Source: ATZT02 sp964655115
GTDB taxonomy: Bacteria > Actinomycetota > Actinomycetes > S36-B12 > UBA5976
Length of the DNA: 41,892 bases
Reading direction: 5' to 3'
NCBI GenBank assembly: GCA_964655115.1
Contig: CAZZKM010000008.1
Location: 1 to 41,892 of the forward strand
This document shows positions 1 through 9,598 of this stretch, piece by piece. The notes under the pieces are model-generated. The model was given only the letters and a program-made list of their open reading frames with translations. It was not told the origin of the DNA and ran no database searches. How positions within the stretch are numbered: position 1 is the stretch's first letter; each line of letters begins with the position of its first letter. A program made the translations under genes and the position numbers.

Positions 1-577
1 GATTTGGAGTTGCGATCCTTTGTTGATCATCTGAACTTGAACCTTTAGGTCTTATACCTGGAGTAATCAAGACAATATCTTTACCCACTGCATTTCTAAT
101 CGAAGCAACTTCTTGGGCGCTACACACAATTGCCCTGGCACCAGCTTCTACTGCTAATTCGGCTAATTTAAGAGCACTTTCTTGTGGATCTAGTTTATAT
201 CCAATTTTTTTTATACTTTCTTCATTTATTGAAGTAAGAATTGTAACTGCAGTTATTAAAGTATTTGGTAACGCTTTAACTGCTTCTGCGATCATTTCAG
301 ATCCGCCTGAAGCATGAACAGTTAAATATTTTGGATTAAGTTCTTTTATGGAATTACAAGCACCTTTAACTGTTGCAGGAATGTCATGAAGTTTTAAATC
401 TAAGAAAATATCGCAATCTGTAATTGTTCTAATTTCATTAATTGCTGTTTTTCCGTCTCTAAGATAAGTTTCTAGTCCGATTTTCAAAGTTGATACATAA
501 GAAGAGGCTTCAGTTGTCCATCTTTTGGCTGTTGTTAAATCTGGTGCGTCTAAGGCAAGTGCGATTGGTAGTTTCAT
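1..577 (-). CDS. pyrF: Orotidine 5'-phosphate decarboxylase (partial, 3' end outside window)
   Basis: Catalyses the last step of UMP synthesis, OMP to UMP plus CO2, in the cytoplasm. The reading frame is open from ATG at 577 down to base 1 (192 codons); the stop lies beyond the window. The N-terminus MKLPIALALDAPD is the first beta strand with its substrate-binding Asp. The catalytic D-x-K-x-x-D motif is seen as DLKLHD at residues 60-65. TPGIRP near residue 175 is the phosphate-binding loop. All of this fits the family. It is the last visible gene of the pyr operon, and its ATG overlaps the pyrD TGA as ATGA, which suggests translational coupling. Partial only because of the window edge; nothing suggests a pseudogene. 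Confidence 0.95.
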   Translation of the reverse strand, partial: MKLPIALALDAPDLTTAKRWTTEASSYVSTLKIGLETYLRDGKTAINEIRTITDCDIFLDLKLHDIPATVKGACNSIKELNPKYLTVHASGGSEMIAEAVKALPNTLITAVTILTSINEESIKKIGYKLDPQESALKLAELAVEAGARAIVCSAQEVASIRNAVGKDIVLITPGIRPKGSSSDDQQRIATPN

Positions 578-1527
578 AATTGTTCTTTATGTGCAGCATT
601 TACTACATCTTTAATGGATCTAATACTTTTTTCTTGCAAAATTTGACTTAGCTCATCATGAATCCTTACGCAAGCTTCTGGGTCATTAAAAACCATTGTC
701 CCAACACTTATTGCATTTGCACCTGCAGCAAAAAATTCCAAGGCATCATTACCATTTCTAATTCCTCCCATACCAAGAATTGGAACTTTAGGTAATGCTT
801 GTCTTATTTGATAAACACATCTAATTGCAACTGGTCTTATTGCAGGACCTGATAATCCACCAGTTTTTCCACTTAACTTTGGTTTCAAAGTGTTTGTGTC
901 AATCACCATTCCCAGCAAAGTATTAATCACGCTTAATCCATCTGCACCTGCACTGACTACTGCTTTTGCAATATGAGCTATGTCAGTTACATCTGGAGAA
1001 AGTTTGGCAAAAATAGGGATAGAACTTGAAGAATTTCTTTTTACTGAATAGATAACTTCAGTTGCTGAATTTGGATCGCAGGCAAATACTAATCCCCTGT
1101 TTTCAACATTTGGACAACTTATATTTACTTCAATTCCTATGACACCTGGAATATCTCTTAATTTTTCCGCAATTTTGCCAAATTCTTCAACACTATTTCC
1201 AGCGATTGAAACAATTGTTCTTGCGCCTTTTTGATTAAGCCAAGCTAAATCTTTTTCAATAAAATCATCAATGCCTGGTCCTTGAAGTCCAATTCCGTTT
1301 AACATTCCACTAGGTGTTTCAGCCATCCTTGGTGTTGCTCTGCCAGATCTTGCTTGAAGCATCACACTTTTTGTAACAACTGCACCTATTGAAGTTATGT
1401 CAATGAATTGATCTAATTCTTTTCCTGCTGCAGCACATCCTGAAGCAGTAAAAACTGGACTGGGCAAAGTTTTATTCATGAATTCAATCGACATATCAAC
1501 AGATGATCTTTTTGGAAACCTCTTCAT
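574..1527 (-). CDS. pyrD: Dihydroorotate dehydrogenase, class 1B catalytic subunit
   Basis: Oxidises dihydroorotate to orotate with FMN. The active-site base is Cys in the NISCPNVE segment (about residue 138). Class 1 enzymes use Cys here, whereas quinone-linked class 2 enzymes use Ser. The FMN/phosphate loops GMGGIRNGNDAL and ISVGTMVF are near the C-terminus, and the length of 317 residues is normal. The pyrK gene lies directly upstream, so this is the NAD-linked 1B heterotetramer rather than fumarate-linked 1A. A TTG codon at 1530 is also in frame, but ATG at 1527 is preferred because it overlaps the pyrK stop as TGATG. A later Met (MSIEF, about residue 12) is a possible alternative start. 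Confidence 0.95.
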   Translation of the reverse strand: MKRFPKRSSVDMSIEFMNKTLPSPVFTASGCAAAGKELDQFIDITSIGAVVTKSVMLQARSGRATPRMAETPSGMLNGIGLQGPGIDDFIEKDLAWLNQKGARTIVSIAGNSVEEFGKIAEKLRDIPGVIGIEVNISCPNVENRGLVFACDPNSATEVIYSVKRNSSSSIPIFAKLSPDVTDIAHIAKAVVSAGADGLSVINTLLGMVIDTNTLKPKLSGKTGGLSGPAIRPVAIRCVYQIRQALPKVPILGMGGIRNGNDALEFFAAGANAISVGTMVFNDPEACVRIHDELSQILQEKSIRSIKDVVNAAHKEQL

Positions 1528-2381
1528 CAATGATCTCCAATTCTTGGAGCACCATAGGTGTCTTCTGGAATAGTTCCGACTTCACTCCAACGCACTTTGT
1601 CTCCACGAAAATTTGGACCGTCAACACAAGAACGAAGCATTCTTGTAATGCCATCATCACCAATTACAGGTAATACGCAAGTCATACAAACTCCGATACC
1701 GCAAGCCATAGATTCTTCAACACTAGTTTGAGAAACAATTCCGTGCATAGTTGCAACTTTTGAAACTGCTTCAAGCATTTTCATCGGTCCACATGCGTAT
1801 ACAACAGCCGCATTTGTTTTATTTATAACTTCTGGAAGTACATCTGTAACTTTTCCCATTTGTCCTGAAGAACCGTCATCTGTTGTAACCGTTAAAGTTG
1901 TAGACAATCTTCTTGCTTCTAACATTCCAAATAATTTTTCAGCACTTGAAGCACCTAAAATAAAATCAACTCTGCAATTTCTTTTAGCTAAGGCTTCAGC
2001 CAAAGTAAATAAAGGAGCAGCTCCGTATCCTCCACCAACTAAAATGCAAGGAACAGAATTTTTTGGAAGACTAAAAGGTTTTCCTAACGGTCCGACAAGA
2101 TTAATGGGATCGTTTCTTTTTAAATTTGCTAAGTAATCTGTGCCAGGTCCATGAGGTGAAACAACTATGTCAACTGTTCCGCCATAAACTCCACGATCAT
2201 TAACCTGATAAATACTGAAAGCTCTTCTTAGAATTAAGGAACTTCTTTCATCCCCAATAGCAACAGCCACAAAATTTCCTGGTTTAAATTCTTTAGGCAT
2301 ATCGGCAGCAGTTGCTGTAATTACGAAATAACTTCCTATTTTTTTATTGTCAACTACAACGCCTTGGTGAACTATTGGCAT
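1527..2381 (-). CDS. pyrK: Dihydroorotate dehydrogenase electron-transfer subunit (FAD, 2Fe-2S)
   Basis: Carries electrons from the PyrD FMN through a [2Fe-2S] cluster and FAD to NAD+. It is a ferredoxin-reductase-like protein of 284 residues. An FAD-binding R-x-F-S (RAFS) lies at 53-56, a glycine-rich nucleotide loop GGGYGAAP at about 116-123, and four cluster cysteines at about 227, 232, 235 and 252 (CGIGVCMTC and RSC). All expected ligands are present. The ATG at 2381 directly abuts the carB TAA with no gap, and its TGA overlaps the pyrD ATG. Its presence decides the class of the neighbouring PyrD. Confidence 0.95.
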   Translation of the reverse strand: MPIVHQGVVVDNKKIGSYFVITATAADMPKEFKPGNFVAVAIGDERSSLILRRAFSIYQVNDRGVYGGTVDIVVSPHGPGTDYLANLKRNDPINLVGPLGKPFSLPKNSVPCILVGGGYGAAPLFTLAEALAKRNCRVDFILGASSAEKLFGMLEARRLSTTLTVTTDDGSSGQMGKVTDVLPEVINKTNAAVVYACGPMKMLEAVSKVATMHGIVSQTSVEESMACGIGVCMTCVLPVIGDDGITRMLRSCVDGPNFRGDKVRWSEVGTIPEDTYGAPRIGDH

Positions 2382-5300
2382 TTACGAAACCATTTTTTCT
2401 CTTGCCGAATTGATGTCTTTTGCCCACTCTTGCAGAGATTTAACTTTAAAACCAGATGTTTGAAGTGATTCGATTCCAGCTAAAGCTGCCTTTAAACCTT
2501 GAGCGGTAGTTATACATGGCACTGACATATCTGTTGCTGCAGTTCTAATTTGATAACCATCGGTTCTTGGGCCAACTCCGTAAGGAGTGTTAACTACAAG
2601 ATCAATGTCACCATTTCTTATAGCTTGAACCGAAGTTGTTTCGCCTTCAACTTCTCCTAAATGATGTTTGCGTAATTGTTTTGATTCAATACCAAAATTC
2701 TTGATGTAGCTTGCAGTCCCGCTAGAAGCAAAAATATTAAAACCTAACTCTTTAAGTTTTTTGATTAAATCAACCATTGATTCTTTGTCTCTATCTGCAA
2801 TTGACACAAAAACGTTGCCAGCCAAAGGTAAGCCACCTGTATATGCTCCACTTTGTGCTTTTGCAAATGCAGTACCAAATGTTGTATCTATCCCCATAAC
2901 TTCTCCGGTTGATTTCATCTCTGGTCCAAGAATTGAATCAACACCTCTGAAACGTCCAAAAGGTAATACAGCTTCTTTTACTGCAATTGGACTTTCATTA
3001 AACGTTGTAGCGCCATCGCCCTGTTTTGGAAGAACTCCTTCTTTTCTTAAATCTTTTATTGTGGCGCCAAGCATTATTCGAGCGCAAGCTTTTGCCAATG
3101 AAATTCCTGTTGCTTTTGAAACAAATGGAACTGTTCTTGAAGCTCTTGGATTTGCTTCTAATACATATAAAGTTTCACCCGCAAGTGCATATTGCACATT
3201 CATTAAGCCGATTACTCCAATACCTGTACCTATTGCATAAGTGCTTTGCCTAATTTGCTCAATATGTTTACTTGTCAAGGAAATTGGGGGAAGAGAGCAA
3301 GCAGAATCACCGGAGTGAACTCCTGCTTCTTCAATGTGTTCCATGATGCCACCTAAAAACATTTCTTCACCGTCAAATAACGCATCGACGTCAATTTCCA
3401 AAGCATCATCTAAAAATCGATCAACCAAAACTGGATGTTCAGGATTTATTTGAGTTGCTTTTTCAATGTACTTAAGTAACATCTCTTCGTCATAAACAAT
3501 TTCCATTCCCCGACCTCCTAAAACATAGGAAGGTCGAACTAAAACTGGATAACCAATCCTTGAAGCAATTTCTTTTGCCTCTATAAATGATGAGGCCATT
3601 CCATGTTCAGGAGAAATTAATTTGGCTTTTTCTAAAACCTCTCCAAAAGCTCCTCTTTCTTCTGCAAGATGTATTGCTTCAGGACTTGTCCCAACAATTG
3701 GTACGGAATTATCCTTCAATTTTTGAGCTAAACCAAGTGGAGTCTGGCCACCTAATTGCACAATTACTCCAATTAACTTTCCAGATTGTTTTTCTGCGTA
3801 TACAACTTCTAATACATCTTCAAGAGTTAGCGGTTCAAAATAAAGCCTGTCTGACGTGTCATAATCTGTTGAAACAGTTTCAGGATTGCAATTAACCATA
3901 ATCGTTTCAAATCCTGCCAGTTTTAAAGTCTGAGCAGCATGAACACATGAATAATCAAATTCAATACCTTGACCAATTCTATTTGGACCTGATCCTAAAA
4001 TAATTACTTTATTTTTATTAGACTTTGCAACTTCAGTTTCTTGATCATAACTTGAGTAGTGATAAGGAGTTTTAGCTTCAAATTCAGCAGCACAAGTATC
4101 AACAGTTTTATAAACTGGTCTTAAATTTAAACTAATTCTAAAATTTCGAATTTCATCTTCTGTTGAATCTCTAAGTTGGGCTATTTGTTGATCAGAAAAC
4201 CCATGTGACTTTGCATATTTGAGTAAATCAAAATCTAATTGTTTAGCACTTTTAACTTCATAAGCTATTTCATTTATCAACTTAATTTGATCTAAAAACC
4301 ATGGATCAATCGCACTTGCTTTATAAACTTCCTCAAGTGCAATACCAGCAAGTAAAGATCTTTGGACTGAATTAATTCTTCCATCTGTCGGATATTTACA
4401 TTGTTCAATCAATTCTTCTTTAGTTTCTTTAACTTCTGAAAAATCAAATTGAGCATCTTTCTTCTCTAAACTACGTAATGCTTTCTGTAGAGCCTCACTA
4501 AAGTTTCTTCCAATCGCCATTGCCTCCCCCACACTTTTCATGTGAGTAGTCAATTTGGTGTCTGCCCCTGGAAATTTCTCAAAAGCAAAACGTGGGACTT
4601 TAACCACCACGTAATCAAGAGTAGGTTCAAAAGAAGCTGGAGTTTCTTTAGTTATGTCATTTGGAATCTCATCAAGGGTGTAGCCAATTGCTAATTTAGC
4701 TGCAATTTTTGCAATCGGAAAACCAGTTGCTTTTGATGCAAGTGCAGAAGATCTTGAAACTCTTGGATTCATTTCAATAACAATCATGCGACCATCGATT
4801 GGATTAATCGCAAATTGAATATTGCAACCACCAGTATCGACTCCGACTTCCCTAATTACAGCTATGGCAATGTCTCGCATATGTTGATATTCGCGATCAG
4901 TCAAAGTCATAGCTGGAGCAACCGTAATTGAATCACCCGTGTGCACACCCATGGGATCAAAATTTTCAATCGAGCAAATTATCACCACGTTATCGTGGTG
5001 ATCTCTCATTAATTCAAGTTCAAATTCTTTCCATCCAATTATGCTTTCTTCCAATAAAACTTCACTTGTAGGAGATGCTTGTAAACCTGTTGCAACAAAT
5101 TTGATTAAATCTTCTTCGTTATAAGCAATTCCAGATCCGGCTCCGCCCATTGTAAAAGATGGTCTAACAACTAATGGGTAACCAAGTTTTTTTGCCGAAT
5201 CTAAACATTCTGTTAATGAATGACAAATATCACTTTTTGCAGAGTTACCGCCAATTTTTGCAACGATACTTTTAAATTTCTCTCTATTTTCACCACGTTC

Positions 5301-5669
5301 AATTGCTTCTACTTTTGCACCAATCAATTCAACTTTATATTTATCTAAGATTCCTTCTTTATGCAAAGCCATTGCTGCATTAAGTGCAGTTTGTCCTCCA
5401 AGAGTTGGCAAAATTGCATCTGGTTTTTCTTTTTGAATTATTTTTTCCAAAATATCTGTGGTTATGGGTTCTACATATGTTGCATCAGCAAATTCTGGAT
5501 CCGTCATAATCGTGGCTGGATTGCTATTAAGAAGAATTACTCTTATTCCTTCAGACTTTAAAACTCGACATGCTTGAGTTCCGGAATAATCAAACTCACA
5601 AGCTTGACCAATCACAATTGGTCCAGAACCAATAACTAATACAGAATTTATGTCTTTTCTTTTTGGCAT
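2382..5669 (-). CDS. carB: Carbamoyl phosphate synthetase, large subunit
   Basis: Makes carbamoyl phosphate from bicarbonate, ATP and ammonia delivered by CarA, feeding pyrimidine and arginine synthesis. At 1095 residues it has the normal length and the internal duplication of the family. The N-terminal half opens with SGPIVIGQACEFDYSG and the second half repeats it as SGPNRIGQGIEFDYS at about residue 560. Each half carries an ATP-grasp domain. A C-terminal MGS-like regulatory domain (ADRDKESMV, FASSGTASY, VVNTP) is present, usually the site for UMP and ornithine control. ATG at 5669 overlaps the carA TAA as TAATG. Confidence 0.97.
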   Translation of the reverse strand: MPKRKDINSVLVIGSGPIVIGQACEFDYSGTQACRVLKSEGIRVILLNSNPATIMTDPEFADATYVEPITTDILEKIIQKEKPDAILPTLGGQTALNAAMALHKEGILDKYKVELIGAKVEAIERGENREKFKSIVAKIGGNSAKSDICHSLTECLDSAKKLGYPLVVRPSFTMGGAGSGIAYNEEDLIKFVATGLQASPTSEVLLEESIIGWKEFELELMRDHHDNVVIICSIENFDPMGVHTGDSITVAPAMTLTDREYQHMRDIAIAVIREVGVDTGGCNIQFAINPIDGRMIVIEMNPRVSRSSALASKATGFPIAKIAAKLAIGYTLDEIPNDITKETPASFEPTLDYVVVKVPRFAFEKFPGADTKLTTHMKSVGEAMAIGRNFSEALQKALRSLEKKDAQFDFSEVKETKEELIEQCKYPTDGRINSVQRSLLAGIALEEVYKASAIDPWFLDQIKLINEIAYEVKSAKQLDFDLLKYAKSHGFSDQQIAQLRDSTEDEIRNFRISLNLRPVYKTVDTCAAEFEAKTPYHYSSYDQETEVAKSNKNKVIILGSGPNRIGQGIEFDYSCVHAAQTLKLAGFETIMVNCNPETVSTDYDTSDRLYFEPLTLEDVLEVVYAEKQSGKLIGVIVQLGGQTPLGLAQKLKDNSVPIVGTSPEAIHLAEERGAFGEVLEKAKLISPEHGMASSFIEAKEIASRIGYPVLVRPSYVLGGRGMEIVYDEEMLLKYIEKATQINPEHPVLVDRFLDDALEIDVDALFDGEEMFLGGIMEHIEEAGVHSGDSACSLPPISLTSKHIEQIRQSTYAIGTGIGVIGLMNVQYALAGETLYVLEANPRASRTVPFVSKATGISLAKACARIMLGATIKDLRKEGVLPKQGDGATTFNESPIAVKEAVLPFGRFRGVDSILGPEMKSTGEVMGIDTTFGTAFAKAQSGAYTGGLPLAGNVFVSIADRDKESMVDLIKKLKELGFNIFASSGTASYIKNFGIESKQLRKHHLGEVEGETTSVQAIRNGDIDLVVNTPYGVGPRTDGYQIRTAATDMSVPCITTAQGLKAALAGIESLQTSGFKVKSLQEWAKDINSAREKMVS

Positions 5670-6787
5670 TATTTTTTACTCATCAATTCAGTGAACCGAT
5701 CAAATAAATAATCTGCATCATGTGGGCCTGCCGCAGCTTCTGGATGATATTGAACACTAAAAGCTTTTTTGTCTTTTAATGCCAATCCTTCAACAACATT
5801 GTCATTCAAACAAATGTGGCTAACAAATACTCGTCCAAATTCTGATTCACTTTCTCTATCAATTGGCGCTTTGACAGCAAAGCCATGGTTATGAGTTGTT
5901 ATTTCAACTTTTCCGGTAGTTAGATCCATGACTGGTTGATTTATACCCCGATGGCCAAAGGTTAGTTTGTAGGTATCAAAACCAACTGCTCTGCCTAAAA
6001 TCTGGTTTCCAAAACAAATTCCAAAAAGTGGAATGTTCTCTTTTAATATTCGTCTAGTTAATTCAATTGCGTGATTTGCAGTAGCTGGATCTCCTGGTCC
6101 ATTACTTAAAAAAATGCCATCAACTTTGCTTTTCACAATTTCATCAAAGCTGGAGGTGACAGGAAGAACTTCTAATTCAATTCCTCTGCTGGTTAAGCGA
6201 TTTAGGATTCCGTTTTTAATTCCTAAATCAAGAGCAGCCACTTTAAATTTTTTAGTTCCTTTTGCCTCAACTTTAAAAGATTTTTCAGTTGTAACCGCTC
6301 CGCACAAGTCTGCGCCTTTCATTTGCGGAGAATTTAGTACTTTTTGTATAAAATATTCTTTATTTTTTTCATCAATTTTGTCAGAAAATATTCCTGCACG
6401 CATTGCACCTTTATCGCGAAGATGCCTAGTTAGCGATCTTGTGTCGATACCAGAAATTGAAATTATATTTTGATTTCTTAATTCATCTTCTAATGATCTT
6501 TTTGATCTCCAATTTGATGAAATTCTGGATGGATCTCTAACCACATAACCTGATACCCAAATTTTTCTTGATTCATCATCCTCATCATTGATTCCTGTGT
6601 TTCCAATGTGAGGAGCGGTTTGAATAACAATTTGTTGATAATAAGACGGATCAGTCAATGTTTCTTGATAGCCAGTCATACCAGTTGTGAAAACCGCTTC
6701 TCCGAATGTTTCTCCAATTGAGCCATATGCTCTACCTCGATAAATTGAACCATCTTCAAGAACCAGTAATGCAGGTGAGAAACTCAT
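5669..6787 (-). CDS. carA: Carbamoyl phosphate synthetase, small (glutaminase) subunit
   Basis: Hydrolyses glutamine and channels ammonia to CarB. An N-terminal CPSase small domain (residues 1-150) is followed by a class I glutamine amidotransferase domain from about 180. The nucleophile is Cys258 in GICFGNQ, and the His-Glu pair is in QYHPEA (His348, Glu350). At 372 residues it has standard length. The ATG start overlaps the pyrC stop as ATGA, and carB follows with a one-base TAATG overlap, so the two subunits are probably made in matched amounts. Confidence 0.97.
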   Translation of the reverse strand: MSFSPALLVLEDGSIYRGRAYGSIGETFGEAVFTTGMTGYQETLTDPSYYQQIVIQTAPHIGNTGINDEDDESRKIWVSGYVVRDPSRISSNWRSKRSLEDELRNQNIISISGIDTRSLTRHLRDKGAMRAGIFSDKIDEKNKEYFIQKVLNSPQMKGADLCGAVTTEKSFKVEAKGTKKFKVAALDLGIKNGILNRLTSRGIELEVLPVTSSFDEIVKSKVDGIFLSNGPGDPATANHAIELTRRILKENIPLFGICFGNQILGRAVGFDTYKLTFGHRGINQPVMDLTTGKVEITTHNHGFAVKAPIDRESESEFGRVFVSHICLNDNVVEGLALKDKKAFSVQYHPEAAAGPHDADYLFDRFTELMSKK

Positions 6788-8073
6788 GAAACTATCTCAC
6801 CGCTTTTAAAAGTGAATTTGCCTCTATGAATCGTGTGAATTACTTTACTTTTGAGTTTCAAACCATCATAAGGATTATTTTTGCTTAATGAGTGAGTTTT
6901 ATTCGCATCCACAGTCCATTCAAAATCAGGATCAATTACACAAAGATTTGCTATTTCATTTTCTCTAATAGGTCTTCCATGATCTGTTAATTGCGCTATT
7001 TTTGCGGGAGTCTCACTCATGACTCTTGCAATATCTGACCAACTCATTTTTTTGCTTTTTAACATCACAGTTGCGACAACTGAAAGTGCAGTTTCTAATC
7101 CGGTCATACCAAATGCTGCTTGATTCCATTCTCCTTCTTTGTCTTCTGCTGGATGAGGAGCATGATCTGTCGCGACAACATCAATTACTCCACTAGCTAA
7201 AGCCTCTTGTAAGGCAACTAGATCTTCTTGACTTCTTAATGGAGGATTAACTTTGAACCTGGCGTCATATTCACGACAATTGTCTTCAGTTAGAAGTAAA
7301 TGGTGTGGAGTTACTTCAGCAGTTACTTTGATTCCTTTTTGTTTTGCCCATTTTAATATCTCAACCGTTCCAGCAGTTGATGCATGACAAATATGTAGTT
7401 TTGAATCTACGTGTTCTGCTAGTAATACATCTCGTGCCACGATTGATTCTTCTGCAACAGAGGGCCAACCAACTAGTCCTAATTGACCTGAAAGTAAAGA
7501 TTCATTCATTTGAGAATTTTGAGTAAGTCTTGGTTCTTGGGCATGTTGTGCAATGACTCCATCAAATGCTTTGACATATTCCAGTGCTCTTCGCATTAAA
7601 ACTGGATCATGAACGCATTTTCCATCATCACTAAAGATTTTCACATTTGCTCTAGATTGCGCCATCGCAGAAAGTTCTGCTAGTTGTTCACCATTTAATC
7701 CAACTGTTACAGCTCCTACAGGAATTACATCAACTAAACCAATTCTTTGACCTAAATTCCAAACTTGTTCTACAACTCCTGCCGTATCTGCAACAGGCAA
7801 AGTATTTGCCATTGCATGAACTGCGGTAAAACCACCAGCTGCTGCTGCTTTACTTCCTGTTTCAATTGTTTCTGAGTCTTCTCGACCTGGTTCTCTCAAA
7901 TGTGTGTGAAGATCAACCAGGCCTGGAAGTAAAATTTTTCCTGATAAATCCAAAGTTTGAGCATCTGGTGCAAGAATTGTATTTGGTTTTGCAATTTGTT
8001 TTATCTTTTGATTTTCGATTAAAACATCGTGACTACTTTCACCTTTTACATTGATATTTTTTAATAAAATCAT
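6784..8073 (-). CDS. pyrC: Dihydroorotase (type I)
   Basis: Cyclises carbamoyl aspartate to dihydroorotate. It is an amidohydrolase TIM barrel of 429 residues. The metal-binding HxH is in DLHTHLREPG (His56, His58). Further ligands or catalytic residues are Asp150 (FSDDGK), His177 (AQHAQE), His230 (ICHAST) and Asp303 in ATDHAPH. The presence of SDDG together with DHAPH matches the long, bacterial type I enzymes that work alongside ATCase. ATGA overlaps occur at both ends, with pyrB upstream and carA downstream. Confidence 0.96.
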   Translation of the reverse strand: MILLKNINVKGESSHDVLIENQKIKQIAKPNTILAPDAQTLDLSGKILLPGLVDLHTHLREPGREDSETIETGSKAAAAGGFTAVHAMANTLPVADTAGVVEQVWNLGQRIGLVDVIPVGAVTVGLNGEQLAELSAMAQSRANVKIFSDDGKCVHDPVLMRRALEYVKAFDGVIAQHAQEPRLTQNSQMNESLLSGQLGLVGWPSVAEESIVARDVLLAEHVDSKLHICHASTAGTVEILKWAKQKGIKVTAEVTPHHLLLTEDNCREYDARFKVNPPLRSQEDLVALQEALASGVIDVVATDHAPHPAEDKEGEWNQAAFGMTGLETALSVVATVMLKSKKMSWSDIARVMSETPAKIAQLTDHGRPIRENEIANLCVIDPDFEWTVDANKTHSLSKNNPYDGLKLKSKVIHTIHRGKFTFKSGEIVS

Positions 8074-9026
8074 GAGTTTACTTTTTCTCCTTCGGTTTGA
8101 GATCCACCTAAAAGTAAATAAAGAACGGCCATTCGAACACTTACTCCATTTGCTACTTGTTCGATTACTACGGAGTTTGTGCTGTCTGCGACTTCAGCTG
8201 TAATTTCCATGCCACGATTCATTGGTCCTGGATGAAGAACTAAAGCATTTTTCTTCATCTTTTTTAATCTGCCCGAATTCAATCCAAAATTTCTTGAATA
8301 CTCTCTAGCCGTTGGAAAATATGCCGCAGTCATTCTTTCTTGTTGAACTCTTAGCATCATGACTGCATCAACATCTTCAATAACTTCATCTAAGTTATAT
8401 GAATACTCACATTCCCAATCTTTTATTCCCTGCGGCATTAAAGTAGGTGGTGCCACCATTACAGGTGTTGCACCAAGTTTTTTTATTAAGAGTGCGTTAC
8501 TTCTAGCAACTCTGCTATGCAAGATATCTCCAACTACAGCAATTCTTAATCCTGCTAGGTCACCTTGATTATTTTTTAAATGTTTTCGAATAGTGAAAGA
8601 ATCAAGTAAGGCTTGAGTGGGATGCTCGTGTGTACCATCTCCTGCGTTAACAACAACTGCATTGATCCAATTTCTAGTAGCAAGAAGATTTGGCGCTCCC
8701 GAAGCTGGGTGTCTTATTACAACTGCATCAGCTCCCATAGATTGCAAAGTTTGAGCAGTGTCTTTTAAACTTTCACCTTTAGAAACACTTGAACCTTTGG
8801 CGCTAAAATTAATAACGTCTGCACTCAATCTTTTTGCTGCAGCCTCAAAAGAGATTCTCGTTCTAGTACTATCTTCAAAAAATAAATTTACTATTGTTCT
8901 TCCTCTTAAAGTTGGTAATTTTTTCACAGGGCGATCAGCAATCTGTGCTAATTCTTTTGCAGTATCAAGAATTAAGATTGCATCATCTTTTGTTAAATCA
9001 TTTATAGAAACAAGATGTCTATTCAT
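8070..9026 (-). CDS. pyrB: Aspartate carbamoyltransferase catalytic subunit
   Basis: Condenses carbamoyl phosphate with aspartate. The carbamoyl-phosphate loop STRTR is at residues 53-57, followed by SFE. HPTQALLD and LHPGPMNRG are the other family signatures. At 318 residues it is a catalytic chain only. No pyrI regulatory chain is present in the operon, so allosteric CTP/ATP control through PyrI is not expected. Starts with ATG in an ATGA overlap with the pyrR stop. Confidence 0.97.
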   Translation of the reverse strand: MNRHLVSINDLTKDDAILILDTAKELAQIADRPVKKLPTLRGRTIVNLFFEDSTRTRISFEAAAKRLSADVINFSAKGSSVSKGESLKDTAQTLQSMGADAVVIRHPASGAPNLLATRNWINAVVVNAGDGTHEHPTQALLDSFTIRKHLKNNQGDLAGLRIAVVGDILHSRVARSNALLIKKLGATPVMVAPPTLMPQGIKDWECEYSYNLDEVIEDVDAVMMLRVQQERMTAAYFPTAREYSRNFGLNSGRLKKMKKNALVLHPGPMNRGMEITAEVADSTNSVVIEQVANGVSVRMAVLYLLLGGSQTEGEKVNS

Positions 9027-9586
9027 TCAGTATCTTCATTCGAAATCGTTACTTTTTCTAGACCGTCATCTAGTTCATTTAAAAGAACTTTTACCTGTTC
9101 ATTAATAGATGTTGGAATGTTTTTGCCTACATAATCAGCTCGAATTGGTAAATCTCTATGTCCACGATCAACTAAAACAGCCACTTGTACTTTAGATGGC
9201 CTTCCTATGTCATTTATGGCATCAAGGGCAGCTCGGATTGTTCTTCCTGAAAATAAAACATCATCTACCAAAATCACTACTTTGTTATCGATTCCGCCTT
9301 CAGGAATTAATGTTTGTGCTAATGCTCTTGGTGGTCTAAGTCTTAAATCATCTCGATACATTGTGATATCAAGTGAACCTGCTTGAATATTTGATTTTTC
9401 AAATTCATTAATTTTGTCAGCAATTCGATTGGCTAAAGGAACACCTCTAGAAGGAATTCCCAAAATAACAATATTTTGAACACCTTTATTATTTTCTAAA
9501 ATTTCGTGAGAGATTCGAGAAAGTGCTCGAGAAATATCGGATGATTCAAGAACAATGCGTTCTAGATGACGAGAATTTGCACTCAT
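9023..9586 (-). CDS. pyrR: Pyr operon regulator PyrR / uracil phosphoribosyltransferase
   Basis: Family members bind pyr leader RNA in response to UMP or UTP and also convert uracil to UMP. The PRPP loop VILVDDVLFSGRT lies at about residues 104-116. The N-terminus (VLESSDISRALSRISHEI) aligns with known PyrR openings. The frame is open to a GTG at 9616, but those ten extra residues (MRRRRRSRST) are merely translated leader containing the AAGGAGG ribosome site. ATG at 9586, twelve bases beyond GGAGG, is the better start and gives 187 residues. It is first in the eight-gene operon and preceded by a PyrR-binding hairpin, so it likely controls itself and, through coupling, the whole operon. Confidence 0.95.
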   Translation of the reverse strand: MSANSRHLERIVLESSDISRALSRISHEILENNKGVQNIVILGIPSRGVPLANRIADKINEFEKSNIQAGSLDITMYRDDLRLRPPRALAQTLIPEGGIDNKVVILVDDVLFSGRTIRAALDAINDIGRPSKVQVAVLVDRGHRDLPIRADYVGKNIPTSINEQVKVLLNELDDGLEKVTISNEDTE

Positions 9587-9598
9587 TGTGCTTCTCGA

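Noticed and set aside
2761..3240. 159-codon open frame on the plus strand
   Set aside because: It lies wholly inside carB on the other strand, has low-complexity translation and no recognisable domain; carB is intact and well conserved.
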